A stretch of DNA of 64,000 nt, taken from assembly GCA_015063125.1 (NCBI GenBank), contig SUTB01000001.1:496001-560000 (forward strand). The letters are read 5' to 3'. Each line of letters opens with the position of its first letter. The first letter of the stretch is position 1. The notes beneath the pieces are model-generated. The model was not told where the DNA came from. It made no database searches and worked only from the letters and a program-made list of their open reading frames with translations. The stretch comes from Thermoplasmata archaeon. GTDB lineage: Archaea > Thermoplasmatota > Thermoplasmata > Methanomassiliicoccales > Methanomethylophilaceae. Both the position numbers and the translations under genes were made by a program. Positions 34,493-42,799 of this stretch are shown piece after piece.

Positions 34493-35256
34493 CAGTACTC
34501 AAGGTGGAGAATCTGGATTTCAAGTATCCAACTAAGCAGATCCTCTACGATGTCAGCGTGACTTTCGACAAGCCGGAGCTTGTGTGCATCCTTGGTCCGA
34601 ACGGTGTAGGTAAGACCACCATCGCCAAGACTCTGAACAAGCTCTACATCCCTTCAGCAGGGAATGTATACATCGACGGCGAGAACGTGGCCGACATGTC
34701 CCGTCTGGACATAGCCAAGAAGATTGCTTACGTTCCCAACAGTGTGTCCAGTGCCTTCTCCATGAAGGTGCTTGAATCAATCCTTCTAGGACGTGCACCA
34801 GTCTCAGGTTACAGCATTACGGAGAAAGATCTCGAGATAGTAGAAAAGGTCGTGACGCTACTCGATCTTGACGAACTCTGTGAACGTGATATCAGCCAGC
34901 TGAGTGCCGGACAGGCCCAGCGTGTCACGATAGCACGTGGATTGGTCCAGGATCCGAAGGTCCTCATCCTTGATGAGCCCACATCCAACTTGGATGTCCG
35001 TTATCAGATGGAGATAATGAGATTCCTCAAGGACTACGCTAAAGAGAAGCAGATCATCATCATAATGGTCTGTCACGACCTCAACATTACCGCTGCATAC
35101 GCCGATCGCGTTATCCTCATGCATCAAGGAAGGATATTCGCCGACGGAAATGTTCAGGATGTTCTCACAGAGGAGAACATGAAAACGGTTTACCGTATTG
35201 ATACAAAAGTCGTCCAGATAGATGGGTTGACTCATATCGTACTGAATCCCCTTTAA
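34489..35256 (+). CDS. FecCD-type ABC transporter ATPase
   Basis: A 255-residue ATPase. Walker A GPNGVGKTT, signature LSAGQAQR, Walker B VLILDEPTSNLD, and switch His in VCHDLN. The ATG at 34489 is set by AAGGAGG 7 nt upstream and overlaps the permease stop; a GTG at 34483 is too close to that site. The signature LSAGQ differs slightly from the canonical LSGGQ, which is common in this family. Confidence 0.9.
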   Translation: MTVLKVENLDFKYPTKQILYDVSVTFDKPELVCILGPNGVGKTTIAKTLNKLYIPSAGNVYIDGENVADMSRLDIAKKIAYVPNSVSSAFSMKVLESILLGRAPVSGYSITEKDLEIVEKVVTLLDLDELCERDISQLSAGQAQRVTIARGLVQDPKVLILDEPTSNLDVRYQMEIMRFLKDYAKEKQIIIIMVCHDLNITAAYADRVILMHQGRIFADGNVQDVLTEENMKTVYRIDTKVVQIDGLTHIVLNPL

Positions 35257-35268
35257 TCAGGTGATATA

Positions 35269-36663
35269 ATGGATAAAAAGACAATGATCGTTATAGCCGT
35301 CGTGGCTGTAGTGGCAGTAGCAGGAATAGCTGCTTACTTTGTCATGAGCGGAAACGGCGGTGGCGACTCCGACGACGATGGAAAACTGGTCGGAAAGATA
35401 CTCAAGGAGTCCGAATACCCCTCTAAGTCATCGAGGCTTTGGGTGTATGGAAACGCAAATGAAGATGACAAGCTGGACAACTCTGACGTGACATACCTTG
35501 AGGGAATAATTAGCGGAAAGAACAAGGCGACGGTCCTTGCAGATGCGAATGCAGATGGAAATATCGATTCCAAGGATGTCGCATACGTCAAGAGTATCAT
35601 CAACGCTAAGGCCAACACGAAGCTGGCAGTATACTACGTTGACAACTACCACCAGATTTCTGCAGTCCACTGGCCTGTCAACAGCATCGCTATCGGATTC
35701 TCATCTGGAGCTTACCTTGCGGATCTGACCGGTCTCATCGACAAGGTTGGAATGGTTGACGACACAATTCTGAAGAAGAATTGGTACAAGATCAACGACA
35801 AGTACGGTACCCTCCCCTCGTTTGGATGGGAAGAGGAGCCCGATCTCGAGAACGTCCTCGAATACAAGATCGATGTGTATGTCCCCGGATACTGTTACAC
35901 CATCACCGACAAGGACACCAGGAAGTTCTTCGAGGGAACCAGTACCGACTGTATGTACATGAACACCTGTGACAAGGATGGAGGAGGAGACGATTCCGCC
36001 AAAGAGGATATCGACAGATCGATCGTCATGTTCGCATTCCTGCTTCAGGGAGATATGGACAGGACATACGAGTACCTTGCATGGCATGACGAGGTGCTGA
36101 ACGACATCCAGAAGGCAGTCGCAAACATCACGGAAGCTGACAAGGTCCCCTACATCATGTTCAGGGATTCACCCGAATATGTCGAGACCGGAATCTACAC
36201 CATCGCTGGAAAGGGTAACACCTGTACCTACCACGGAGAGTTCGCCAAGGCACTCGTTCCTGGACAGAACCTTGAATTGAAGGATGTCTACAACAAACTC
36301 GACGAGGATGCGATCTACGAGATCGTCAGAAAGTACGCCAAAGACGGACAGATGTACATCATCTACAACGAGAACGACGGATTGAGGCAGGATAAGCAGC
36401 TCATTCCTGGAATCAAGTCCATCGCTGAGATGATGAAGAACTCCGGAGTGACCATCAAGTACCTCGGAATGGCAAGAGAGACCTGTAACAGCGGTCTGTA
36501 CCTGGCTGAGACAGCATTCTACCTGAACATGCTGTACCCGGAGTGCTCCGGTGACATCGACTACAAGGAGATCTTCGATTACTACTACGAGCATTTCGTA
36601 ACCAAGGATCTGTCCGATCTCATCGACATGGACCATTTCTTCCTCGAGGAAATTCCTAACTGA
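35269..36663 (+). CDS. ABC importer binding protein with dockerin-like domain
   Basis: A 464-residue extracytoplasmic protein. An N-terminal anchor helix (residues 5-26) and Gly/Asp linker come first. Then two dockerin/EF-hand-like calcium repeats: GNANEDDKLDNSDVTYLEGI (61-80) and DANADGNIDSKDVAYVKSI (92-110). A periplasmic-binding-protein fold (about 118-460) follows, as expected for the last gene of a FecCD operon. Type I dockerins normally bind cohesins in cellulosomes. Fusion to a substrate-binding protein suggests calcium-dependent docking or surface display; I see no cohesin in the window. A GAAA-tetraloop terminator follows. Confidence 0.8.
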   Translation: MDKKTMIVIAVVAVVAVAGIAAYFVMSGNGGGDSDDDGKLVGKILKESEYPSKSSRLWVYGNANEDDKLDNSDVTYLEGIISGKNKATVLADANADGNIDSKDVAYVKSIINAKANTKLAVYYVDNYHQISAVHWPVNSIAIGFSSGAYLADLTGLIDKVGMVDDTILKKNWYKINDKYGTLPSFGWEEEPDLENVLEYKIDVYVPGYCYTITDKDTRKFFEGTSTDCMYMNTCDKDGGGDDSAKEDIDRSIVMFAFLLQGDMDRTYEYLAWHDEVLNDIQKAVANITEADKVPYIMFRDSPEYVETGIYTIAGKGNTCTYHGEFAKALVPGQNLELKDVYNKLDEDAIYEIVRKYAKDGQMYIIYNENDGLRQDKQLIPGIKSIAEMMKNSGVTIKYLGMARETCNSGLYLAETAFYLNMLYPECSGDIDYKEIFDYYYEHFVTKDLSDLIDMDHFFLEEIPN

Positions 36664-36672
36664 AACACCAAA

Positions 36673-36710
36673 GCTCCCGAAAGGGAGCAAACCCCCTTTC
36701 TTTCCTTTTA
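36673..36710 (+). terminator. Terminator of the importer operon
   Basis: GCTCCC-GAAA-GGGAGC stem-loop (36673-36688) with a GAAA tetraloop, then a T/C-rich tract. Confidence 0.7.
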
Positions 36711-36754
36711 CGAATTTCGTAGCATCTGCCAAAGTGCTTTCATTCAATCGCACA

Positions 36755-36762
36755 TTATATAA
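36755..36762 (+). promoter_or_regulatory. TATA box of phenylacetate-CoA ligase 1 operon
   Basis: TTATATAA about 45 nt before the preferred ATG; the transcript should start near 36787. Confidence 0.55.
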
Positions 36763-36802
36763 TGGGCTCGGATATCGAGGATTAACCAAAACAAAGCTGG
36801 GA

Positions 36803-38107
36803 ATGAAAATGTTCTGGAACCCGAAGATAGAATGTATGCCACCGGAGGAGATGAAGAAACTCCAGTACGATGAACTGAAAGCGCTCGTCACGAAACTGTA
36901 CGAGTCCAACCAGTTCTACCATGACAGGATGGAGTCCAAAGGTGTTAAGCCCGAGGACATCAAGTGCATCGAGGACATCTCGAAGCTGCCTTTCATGTTC
37001 AAGCAGGATCTGCGCGACAACTATCCGACCAAGATGTTTACCGTTCCCAACAACCAGGTGGTCAGGTACCATGTTTCATCCGGTACCACCGGAAAGCCCA
37101 CGCTCGTGGGATACACCGAGAATGACCTTGGATACTGGACAGAGGCATTGGCAAGATCCCTCACAAGAGCAGGAGTAGGTCCCGAGGACGTACTTCAGGT
37201 CTGTTACGGATACGGGCTGTTCACCGGCGGATTGGGACTCCATTACGGAGGAGAGAAGGTCGGTGCCACCGTCCTTCCTGCCAGCACAGGCAACTCTGAA
37301 AGGCAGATCGAGCTAATGCTCGACCTCGGCGTCACGGCCATCGCCTGCACGCCATCATACTTCATCCACCTTATCGACGTGGCCAAGAAGATGGGAGTGG
37401 ACTTCAGGAGGGACACCAAGCTCAGGGTCGCCTTCCTTGGAGCCGAGCCCTGGTCCGAGGCGATGAAGAAGAAGATCGAGGACGCGACCGGAGTGGAGGC
37501 ATACGACATCTACGGTACGTCCGAGCAGGGCGGTCCGATGTTCACCGACTGTCCTTGCCACAATGGAATCCACATCGATGCAGATATCATGTACATAGAG
37601 GTCATCGATCCCGAGACCGAGGAGGTCTTGCCTGCTGGACAAAAGGGAGAGCTCGTCGTTACCATGCTCAAGAAAGAGGCCTTCCCTCTGGTCAGGTACC
37701 GCATCAAGGACATGACTGAGATCATGACCGATCCCTGTCCCTGCGGCAGGACTTCTCCGAGGATCGCTAGGATCACTGGAAGGTCTGACGACATGCTGAT
37801 CATTCGTGGAATCAACGTGTTCCCCAGCCAGATCGAGTATACTCTGATGCAGATCCCCGAGGTAGGGGACCAGTACATGATCTATGTGACCAGGGATGGA
37901 GCCCTCGACAACATGAAGGTCCAGGTGGAGATCAAGCCTGATGCCTTCAGCGATAACATGGACGATATGCTCAAACTCAGGGCCCACATCGAATCCGCTT
38001 TAAAGAAATACCTCAATATAGCCGTCACAGTAGAGCTCAAAGCCCCCGGAGAACTTCCCAGGTTCGAGGGCAAGGCCAAGAGAGTGATCGACAACAGGGT
38101 GATCTGA
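36803..38107 (+). CDS. Phenylacetate-CoA ligase 1 (PaaK-like)
   Basis: Activates an arylacetate (phenyl-, indolyl- or hydroxyphenylacetate) with ATP and CoA. 434 residues. Motifs: SSGTTGKPTLVGYT (P-loop), YGYGLFTGGLG, YGTSEQGGP, RYRIKDMTE, CPCGRTSPR (zinc-like Cys pair), GRSDDMLIIRGINVFPSQIE and the final catalytic Lys in RFEGKAKRV. The start is MKMFWNPKIE at 36803 or, six bases later, MFWNPKIE (36809; GGGA at a good distance). The upstream open frame to 36734 precedes the TATA-predicted start. Followed by an ACT protein (1-nt overlap), a common pairing near iorAB genes. Confidence 0.88.
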   Translation: MKMFWNPKIECMPPEEMKKLQYDELKALVTKLYESNQFYHDRMESKGVKPEDIKCIEDISKLPFMFKQDLRDNYPTKMFTVPNNQVVRYHVSSGTTGKPTLVGYTENDLGYWTEALARSLTRAGVGPEDVLQVCYGYGLFTGGLGLHYGGEKVGATVLPASTGNSERQIELMLDLGVTAIACTPSYFIHLIDVAKKMGVDFRRDTKLRVAFLGAEPWSEAMKKKIEDATGVEAYDIYGTSEQGGPMFTDCPCHNGIHIDADIMYIEVIDPETEEVLPAGQKGELVVTMLKKEAFPLVRYRIKDMTEIMTDPCPCGRTSPRIARITGRSDDMLIIRGINVFPSQIEYTLMQIPEVGDQYMIYVTRDGALDNMKVQVEIKPDAFSDNMDDMLKLRAHIESALKKYLNIAVTVELKAPGELPRFEGKAKRVIDNRVI

Positions 38108-38529
38108 TGTCCAACATAATCAAGCAGCTTTCAATATTCGTCAACAACGAGCCCGGACGCCTGGCGTACATATCATCGGTGCTCAAGGAATGCAACGTCA
38201 ACATGAGGGCCTTCAATCTAGCCGAGTCCACAGAGTTCGGTATCCTGAGGACCATCGTTGAGAACCCCGACGATGCCTACGACAAGCTGAAGGCCAAAGG
38301 CATCATCGTCAAGAAGACGGATATGATCGGAGTCTATCTGGATGACACTCCCGGTGCCCTATTCCAGTCCGCCGATGCCCTGGGAAAGGCTAATATAAAC
38401 ATTGAGTATGGTTACGCCTATTCCTACAATGACAAGGCGATATTCTTCATCAGGGTTGATGACCCTGAGAAGGCCGTCGATGTCATCGGCAAACAGGGCA
38501 TCAAGATGGTGTCCGAATCGGAGATTTGA
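38107..38529 (+). CDS. Tandem ACT-domain protein
   Basis: A 140-residue protein consisting of two ACT domains (about 5-68 and 72-138): LSIFVNNEPGRLAYISSVLK and IGVYLDDTPGALFQSADALG are typical ACT openings. It likely binds an aromatic or branched amino acid and tunes the ligase with which it overlaps (TGATG). ACT proteins of this size accompany phenylacetate-CoA ligases in many archaea and anaerobic bacteria. Confidence 0.85.
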   Translation: MSNIIKQLSIFVNNEPGRLAYISSVLKECNVNMRAFNLAESTEFGILRTIVENPDDAYDKLKAKGIIVKKTDMIGVYLDDTPGALFQSADALGKANINIEYGYAYSYNDKAIFFIRVDDPEKAVDVIGKQGIKMVSESEI

Positions 38530-38533
38530 TTAA

Positions 38534-39496
38534 ATGGGGAACCTGAACATCGCGGTACTGGGAGCAAAGGATTACGCAGGAAAGATCGGTAAGAAGGGCA
38601 CAGTCACTGACATGACCTTCTATGAGTACAAGGACGGTCACGACTCGTTCACCCTCATAGAGCCCTCCAAATTCCCCGAGAAACTGTCGTCCCTTTTCTA
38701 CTCGGTCGCGATGTCAGAGTTCGTCGTACTGGTGGTTGACAAGATCGATTCCTTCCTAGGGGAGACCATCGTAATGGTCGACTCCTTGGGCATAGACAAG
38801 GGATTCGTCATCCTCCAGAATTACATTCAGCCAGAACAGCTGGCACCTCTTCTCGCAGGTACCTCTCTTGAGCACTATGAGCCTCGTGAGGACGATCCCA
38901 TAAAACTTAGGGAGGAGCTCATCGGCATGGCCAGGGCCCAGGCAAAGACCGCCGGAGACGGCACATGCGGATCATGTCCCGTGGACAGCCACTTCAACGT
39001 CAAGGGCGTAGGAACTGTCGTTCTCGGTTCAGTCATAGACGGATATTTCAAGGTCCACGATAAGATGACCGTCTTCCCCACTAAGAAGGAGGTCATCCTG
39101 AAGTCCATCCAGAAGCACGACATCGATGCTCAGGACGGAATCAAAGGGGACCATGTAGGTCTTGCGCTCAGGGGAATCGAATCAGAGGAGCTGGACAGGG
39201 GATTTGTGGTCACAACCGATCCTTCAGTCAAGATGAGCCGTTCCGTTTCTGGACAGGTATCGCTCGTCAAGTTCTGGGCCTCGCCCCTCAAAGAGGGAAT
39301 GGTCGTCCATATCGGTCACTGGATGCAGATGGTGCCCTGCAGGATCACTGCAGTCGACAACGGTGCGGATTTCAGGACCGCTAACGTTACTTTTGAGATG
39401 GACGACGACATGATACACAAGCCCGGTGACAAGGCGATCATCATGTATCTCGAGGGCGGAAAGCTCAGGGTAGCAGGTTCCATTTCGCTGCCGTAA
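38534..39496 (+). CDS. EF-Tu/SelB-like protein with degenerate GTPase domain
   Basis: A 320-residue paralogue of translational GTPases. Residues about 150-240 resemble domain 2 of EF-1A/SelB (FNVKGVGTVVLGSVIDGYFK ... GLALRGIESEELDRGFVV) and about 240-318 resemble domain 3. The N-terminal 140 residues retain the fold order but not the catalytic motifs: the P-loop position reads LGAKDYAGKIG, one residue too long and without the Ser/Thr after GK, and no DxxG is visible. It probably cannot hydrolyse GTP. It follows the ACT gene by 4 nt. It may bind tRNA or aminoacyl groups without catalysis; unproven. Confidence 0.7.
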   Translation: MGNLNIAVLGAKDYAGKIGKKGTVTDMTFYEYKDGHDSFTLIEPSKFPEKLSSLFYSVAMSEFVVLVVDKIDSFLGETIVMVDSLGIDKGFVILQNYIQPEQLAPLLAGTSLEHYEPREDDPIKLREELIGMARAQAKTAGDGTCGSCPVDSHFNVKGVGTVVLGSVIDGYFKVHDKMTVFPTKKEVILKSIQKHDIDAQDGIKGDHVGLALRGIESEELDRGFVVTTDPSVKMSRSVSGQVSLVKFWASPLKEGMVVHIGHWMQMVPCRITAVDNGADFRTANVTFEMDDDMIHKPGDKAIIMYLEGGKLRVAGSISLP

Positions 39497-39557
39497 AGCT
39501 GACAGAACCTTCAGAAATTACGTTTTCTTGCATCCCTTAGCCACTTTATTTGAAATT

Positions 39558-39579
39558 TAGCTAATTAAGTAATTAGCTA
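39558..39579. promoter_or_regulatory. Perfect 10-bp palindrome upstream of ligase 2
   Basis: TAGCTAATTA-AG-TAATTAGCTA. It lies in an AT-rich 258-bp intergenic stretch about 175 bp before the start of phenylacetate-CoA ligase 2. Likely a dimeric regulator site. A second small hairpin, GTGCTA-AGTGA-TAGCAC (39720-39736), lies in the probable 5' leader. Confidence 0.55.
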
Positions 39580-39754
39580 TATTATTATAATCAACTAAGC
39601 AAATAATAAAGCTATAATAAAATGCTTTTGCTTGAATTCTCGGAAAGTCACTTTTTATAATGGAAAGGGTCCAAACTCCAGCAATCCTTATATTGAAAGT
39701 ATCATTACAGAGGGGTACCGTGCTAAGTGATAGCACACGACATTGGTGTTTGAG

Positions 39755-41056
39755 ATGGCTTTCTGGAACGAGAAGATCGAAACGATGCCCCGTGAGGAAC
39801 TCGAGAAGATGCAGCTGCGCCTCCTTCAGGAGAAGGTTGCGGAGATGTATGTTAAGTCCGAGTTCTTCCACAAGAGGATGGATGAGGCTGGTGTTAAGCC
39901 CGAGGATATCAAGAGTTTCGAGGATTTCAGAAAGGTCCCCTTCATGAAGAAGACCGATCTCCGCGACAACTATCCTGACAAGCTCTTCGTCGTTCCGTAC
40001 GATGATCTCGTGAGGATACACGTTTCGTCAGGAACCACAGGTAAGCCCACTGTCGTCGGATACACCCAGAAGGACCTGGATAACTGGACAGAGGCCCTCG
40101 CAAGAGGAATGACCTCGTTCGGCATGACCAAGAAGGATATGGTTCAGAACATGCACGGATACGGACTGTTCACCGGAGGACTCGGTGTTCACTACGGTGC
40201 AGAGAGGATCGGTGCAACCGTTCTCCCTATCAGCACAGGAAACACAAACAGGCAGATCCAATTGATGCAGGACCTTCCGGTCACGGCTCTCGCAGGAACA
40301 CCGTCGTACTACTTCCATATCGCTGATGTCTGTGACCAGATGGGCATCGATCTCAGGAAGGCTACCAAGGTCAGGAAAGGAATCGCCGGGGGAGAGCCCT
40401 GGTCCGAGAGCATGAGGAAGAAGCTCGAGGAGCGTACCGGAATCAAAACTTACAACTGCTACGGCGCCAGTGAGTTCTATGGCCCCATGTTCCTCGAGTG
40501 CGAGCAGCAGGATGGGCTCCATCTCTGGGCCGACCTTGCTTATGTCGAGATCCTTGACGAGAACGACCAGCCCTGTAAGGAAGGAGAGAGGGGAGCAATC
40601 GTCATCACGATGCTGCAGAAGGAGGCATTCCCGCTCATCAGGTACAGGATCGGGGATATCTCCGCAATCGACTGGACCCCTTGCAAGTGCGGAAGGACTC
40701 ACCCCAGACTGATGAGGATATCAGGAAGGACAGACGATATGCTCGTCGTCCGCGGAGTCAACGTATTCCCCAGCCAGATCGAGAGCGTCATCGGCGAGAT
40801 CTCATGGCTCTCACCGTTCTATCACTTGACACTCACCAACGAGAACTACATGGACAACCTTTTGGTCGAGGTCGAGCTCACAGAGGAGTCCCTTACAGAG
40901 GACATGGTGAAGCTCAATAAGATGTCCAATGAGCTCTCCAGGAGACTCAAGGATGTCCTGAACATCAAGGCCGAGGTCAAACTCTGCCTGCCCGGTACCC
41001 TGCCTAGGTTTGAGGGCAAGGCCTCGCACGTAACCGACAACCGCAGTTACGAATGA
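39755..41056 (+). CDS. Phenylacetate-CoA ligase 2 (PaaK-like)
   Basis: A 433-residue paralogue of ligase 1, with SSGTTGKPTVVGYT, HGYGLFTGGLGVHYG, YGASEFYGP, RYRIGDISA, CKCGRTHPR, GRTDDMLVVRGVNVFPSQIE and RFEGKASHV. The ATG at 39755 (MAFWNEKIE) aligns with the start of ligase 1; a TTG at 39743 is not needed. It has its own promoter region with a strong palindrome, so it is regulated apart from ligase 1. Two ligases of one organism may split phenylacetate and indoleacetate; this is inference. Confidence 0.9.
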   Translation: MAFWNEKIETMPREELEKMQLRLLQEKVAEMYVKSEFFHKRMDEAGVKPEDIKSFEDFRKVPFMKKTDLRDNYPDKLFVVPYDDLVRIHVSSGTTGKPTVVGYTQKDLDNWTEALARGMTSFGMTKKDMVQNMHGYGLFTGGLGVHYGAERIGATVLPISTGNTNRQIQLMQDLPVTALAGTPSYYFHIADVCDQMGIDLRKATKVRKGIAGGEPWSESMRKKLEERTGIKTYNCYGASEFYGPMFLECEQQDGLHLWADLAYVEILDENDQPCKEGERGAIVITMLQKEAFPLIRYRIGDISAIDWTPCKCGRTHPRLMRISGRTDDMLVVRGVNVFPSQIESVIGEISWLSPFYHLTLTNENYMDNLLVEVELTEESLTEDMVKLNKMSNELSRRLKDVLNIKAEVKLCLPGTLPRFEGKASHVTDNRSYE

Positions 41057-41063
41057 AACATCA

Positions 41064-41090
41064 GGGGGATAACCCCCCTTCATTTCTTTT
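41064..41090. terminator. Hairpin between convergent ligase 2 and winged-helix gene
   Basis: GGGGG-ATAA-CCCCC stem-loop followed by a T-rich stretch on the plus strand. Confidence 0.6.
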
Positions 41091-41451
41091 CGTCCACTAT
41101 CGACTTAGCTTTCTTGCCGACTGTGAACATCTCGATATTGGACATCACATGGTTCCATCTGGACTTCTCCATGTTCCCGCCCGAGAGCTTCTCAAGTTCG
41201 CATAGGGATGTCGCATACTTCTCTCCAAGGTCTGTGAGGTAGAGGGCATTCATCATGCCGTTGTAGCCGTACGTCTCCTCGATCAGCCCCATGGACATCA
41301 ACATCTCTATCTTAACAGCCATGCGGGGGTTGCGTGAGATGTTGTCGTAGATCTCCGTTCTAGTCTTAGGGCCGAAGAGGTACAGGAATAGGATGATGTT
41401 AGGTGCATTCTTCTCATCGAAGATTCTGTTTATGAGTAAACCTTCAAACAT
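41080..41451 (-). CDS. Winged-helix regulator
   Basis: A 123-residue protein with a winged-helix fold: NIILFLYLFGPKTRTEIYDN, RMAVKIEMLMSMGLIEET and a wing with YNGMMNALYLTDLG. The C-terminal 35 residues are helical and may dimerise. Probable DNA-binding regulator. It is convergent with phenylacetate-CoA ligase 2 and may regulate it through the palindrome at 39558; this is conjecture. A minus-strand TTATTAA about 25 nt before the ATG predicts a leaderless mRNA. Confidence 0.7.
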   Translation of the reverse strand: MFEGLLINRIFDEKNAPNIILFLYLFGPKTRTEIYDNISRNPRMAVKIEMLMSMGLIEETYGYNGMMNALYLTDLGEKYATSLCELEKLSGGNMEKSRWNHVMSNIEMFTVGKKAKSIVDEKK

Positions 41452-41617
41452 GGATCCTACGTTTCTTTCTTAGTTAATAAGCTGATATCCCCGTTTTCGA
41501 TTTCAAATCGAGGGGAGTCTCTGATAACATCGTTAGGGGTACGGAAAAATCATCTGATGTCTGGATTAGATCAATGATTGATAGGATTAAATAGGGATGT
41601 TGTCCCGATTTAGGAAT

Positions 41618-42655
41618 TTACACCTTATAGCGCAGGATCGCACCCATTCCGCCCAGGGCAGCGAGTTCCTTGCCCCCGTCATGCTGAGAGGATATGATGA
41701 TCACAGATCCCTTCTGCAACTCGACCGCACGCACTATGTCGTCCAGGTCCTGCTCGCGGACCTTCGAGTCCAATATCAACAGTTTATCGACCGCACCGGA
41801 CATGGCAGCGTTCATGACCTCGTTCGGACCGTATGTTCCGAGCCCGTCCTTAGCTATCTCGGTCATAAGTTGCTCTACGGCCTCTATCTCCGATCCCACG
41901 GCGGACTCCCTGAGCACATCGGCCCCCATTCCAGCTTTCATCAGCTCGTTGATCCCCACCATGCCGGATTGACCGGTGTGGTAGACGTAGACCTTCTTGT
42001 ACATCTCGGGATCGATCTTCTTCATATCATCCGCCAGGGTCTCCTTCTCGAAACCAGGGCCCAGAAGGACCAGGGGCATATTGGGCTCTATGATGAATTT
42101 CAATTTGGAGTGAATCTCTCCATGATAGCCGTCGACGGAAGGCTTCTCCTCATACTGTTTTCCGGACCTTCCTGAACGTACAGTGGCGATCTCCTTCAAT
42201 CCGTACTGCCTGAGGATGGCGATGGTGGCCTCATCCTGATCAAGGGATACGAACACTATGCGGGGTTTCTTGGATTCGGTGACGGCCTTCTTAACCCTAT
42301 CAAGCTGCGTTGCCCTCCATTTCTTCTTCTGAATGGTCATGGAGTCCCCGTTCTCGAAGATCAGGGTATGGTGCTGACCGATGTCCTGCGGGCCGGTCTC
42401 GATGACACCTAGGAGCTTAAGCCTGAGGTCGTCCTCCGAGAACTCGATCTTCTCGATGCGGATCCCGAGGGTCATCCTCTTCTTCTCCATCTTCTCGGCC
42501 CTGAGCTTGTCCGCGGCCTTCTCTTCGCGCCTGGTCGTCGATGCGGTAACTAGGTCACCTACCTCGATGATGTTGTACAGATGCCAAAGATCCTCATCCG
42601 TCTCAACCTGGAGTTTCACACTCTCGTTGGAGGCATCCTCGCCCAATACGCGCAT
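41618..42655 (-). CDS. pelA: mRNA surveillance protein Pelota (aPelota)
   Basis: A 345-residue homologue of eRF1 that rescues stalled ribosomes with aEF1A and ABCE1. The Sm-like N-terminal domain (about 1-130; EDLWHLYNIIEVGDLV is diagnostic), central domain (about 133-255) and C-terminal domain (about 256-345; NEVMNAAMSGAVDKLLILD) are all present. As in other Pelota proteins, the GGQ motif of eRF1 is absent. A minus-strand CTATAA about 21 nt before the ATG suggests a leaderless transcript. Rescue capacity may matter in a lineage with a reassigned amber codon. Confidence 0.95.
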   Translation of the reverse strand: MRVLGEDASNESVKLQVETDEDLWHLYNIIEVGDLVTASTTRREEKAADKLRAEKMEKKRMTLGIRIEKIEFSEDDLRLKLLGVIETGPQDIGQHHTLIFENGDSMTIQKKKWRATQLDRVKKAVTESKKPRIVFVSLDQDEATIAILRQYGLKEIATVRSGRSGKQYEEKPSVDGYHGEIHSKLKFIIEPNMPLVLLGPGFEKETLADDMKKIDPEMYKKVYVYHTGQSGMVGINELMKAGMGADVLRESAVGSEIEAVEQLMTEIAKDGLGTYGPNEVMNAAMSGAVDKLLILDSKVREQDLDDIVRAVELQKGSVIIISSQHDGGKELAALGGMGAILRYKV

Positions 42656-42765
42656 GATTGAGTGATGTTATCGACTTATAGAAATGTATCCAAAAAGCCC
42701 CTTCTGAGGGTAAATGTCTGAAAACCGACAATCTGAAAAATAGTATGTAAACTCGAAGGACAAGG

Positions 42766-42775
42766 AATTATATAG
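42766..42775 (+). promoter_or_regulatory. TATA box of carAB
   Basis: AATTATATAG ends 24 nt before the carA ATG at 42800; leaderless transcript expected. Confidence 0.6.
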
Positions 42776-42799
42776 GCTACGTAAATCACTAAAATCTCG

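Noticed and set aside
36734-36802. Upstream extension of phenylacetate-CoA ligase 1
   Set aside because: Crosses the TATA box at 36755; the paralogue starts at the equivalent of the ATG at 36803/36809.
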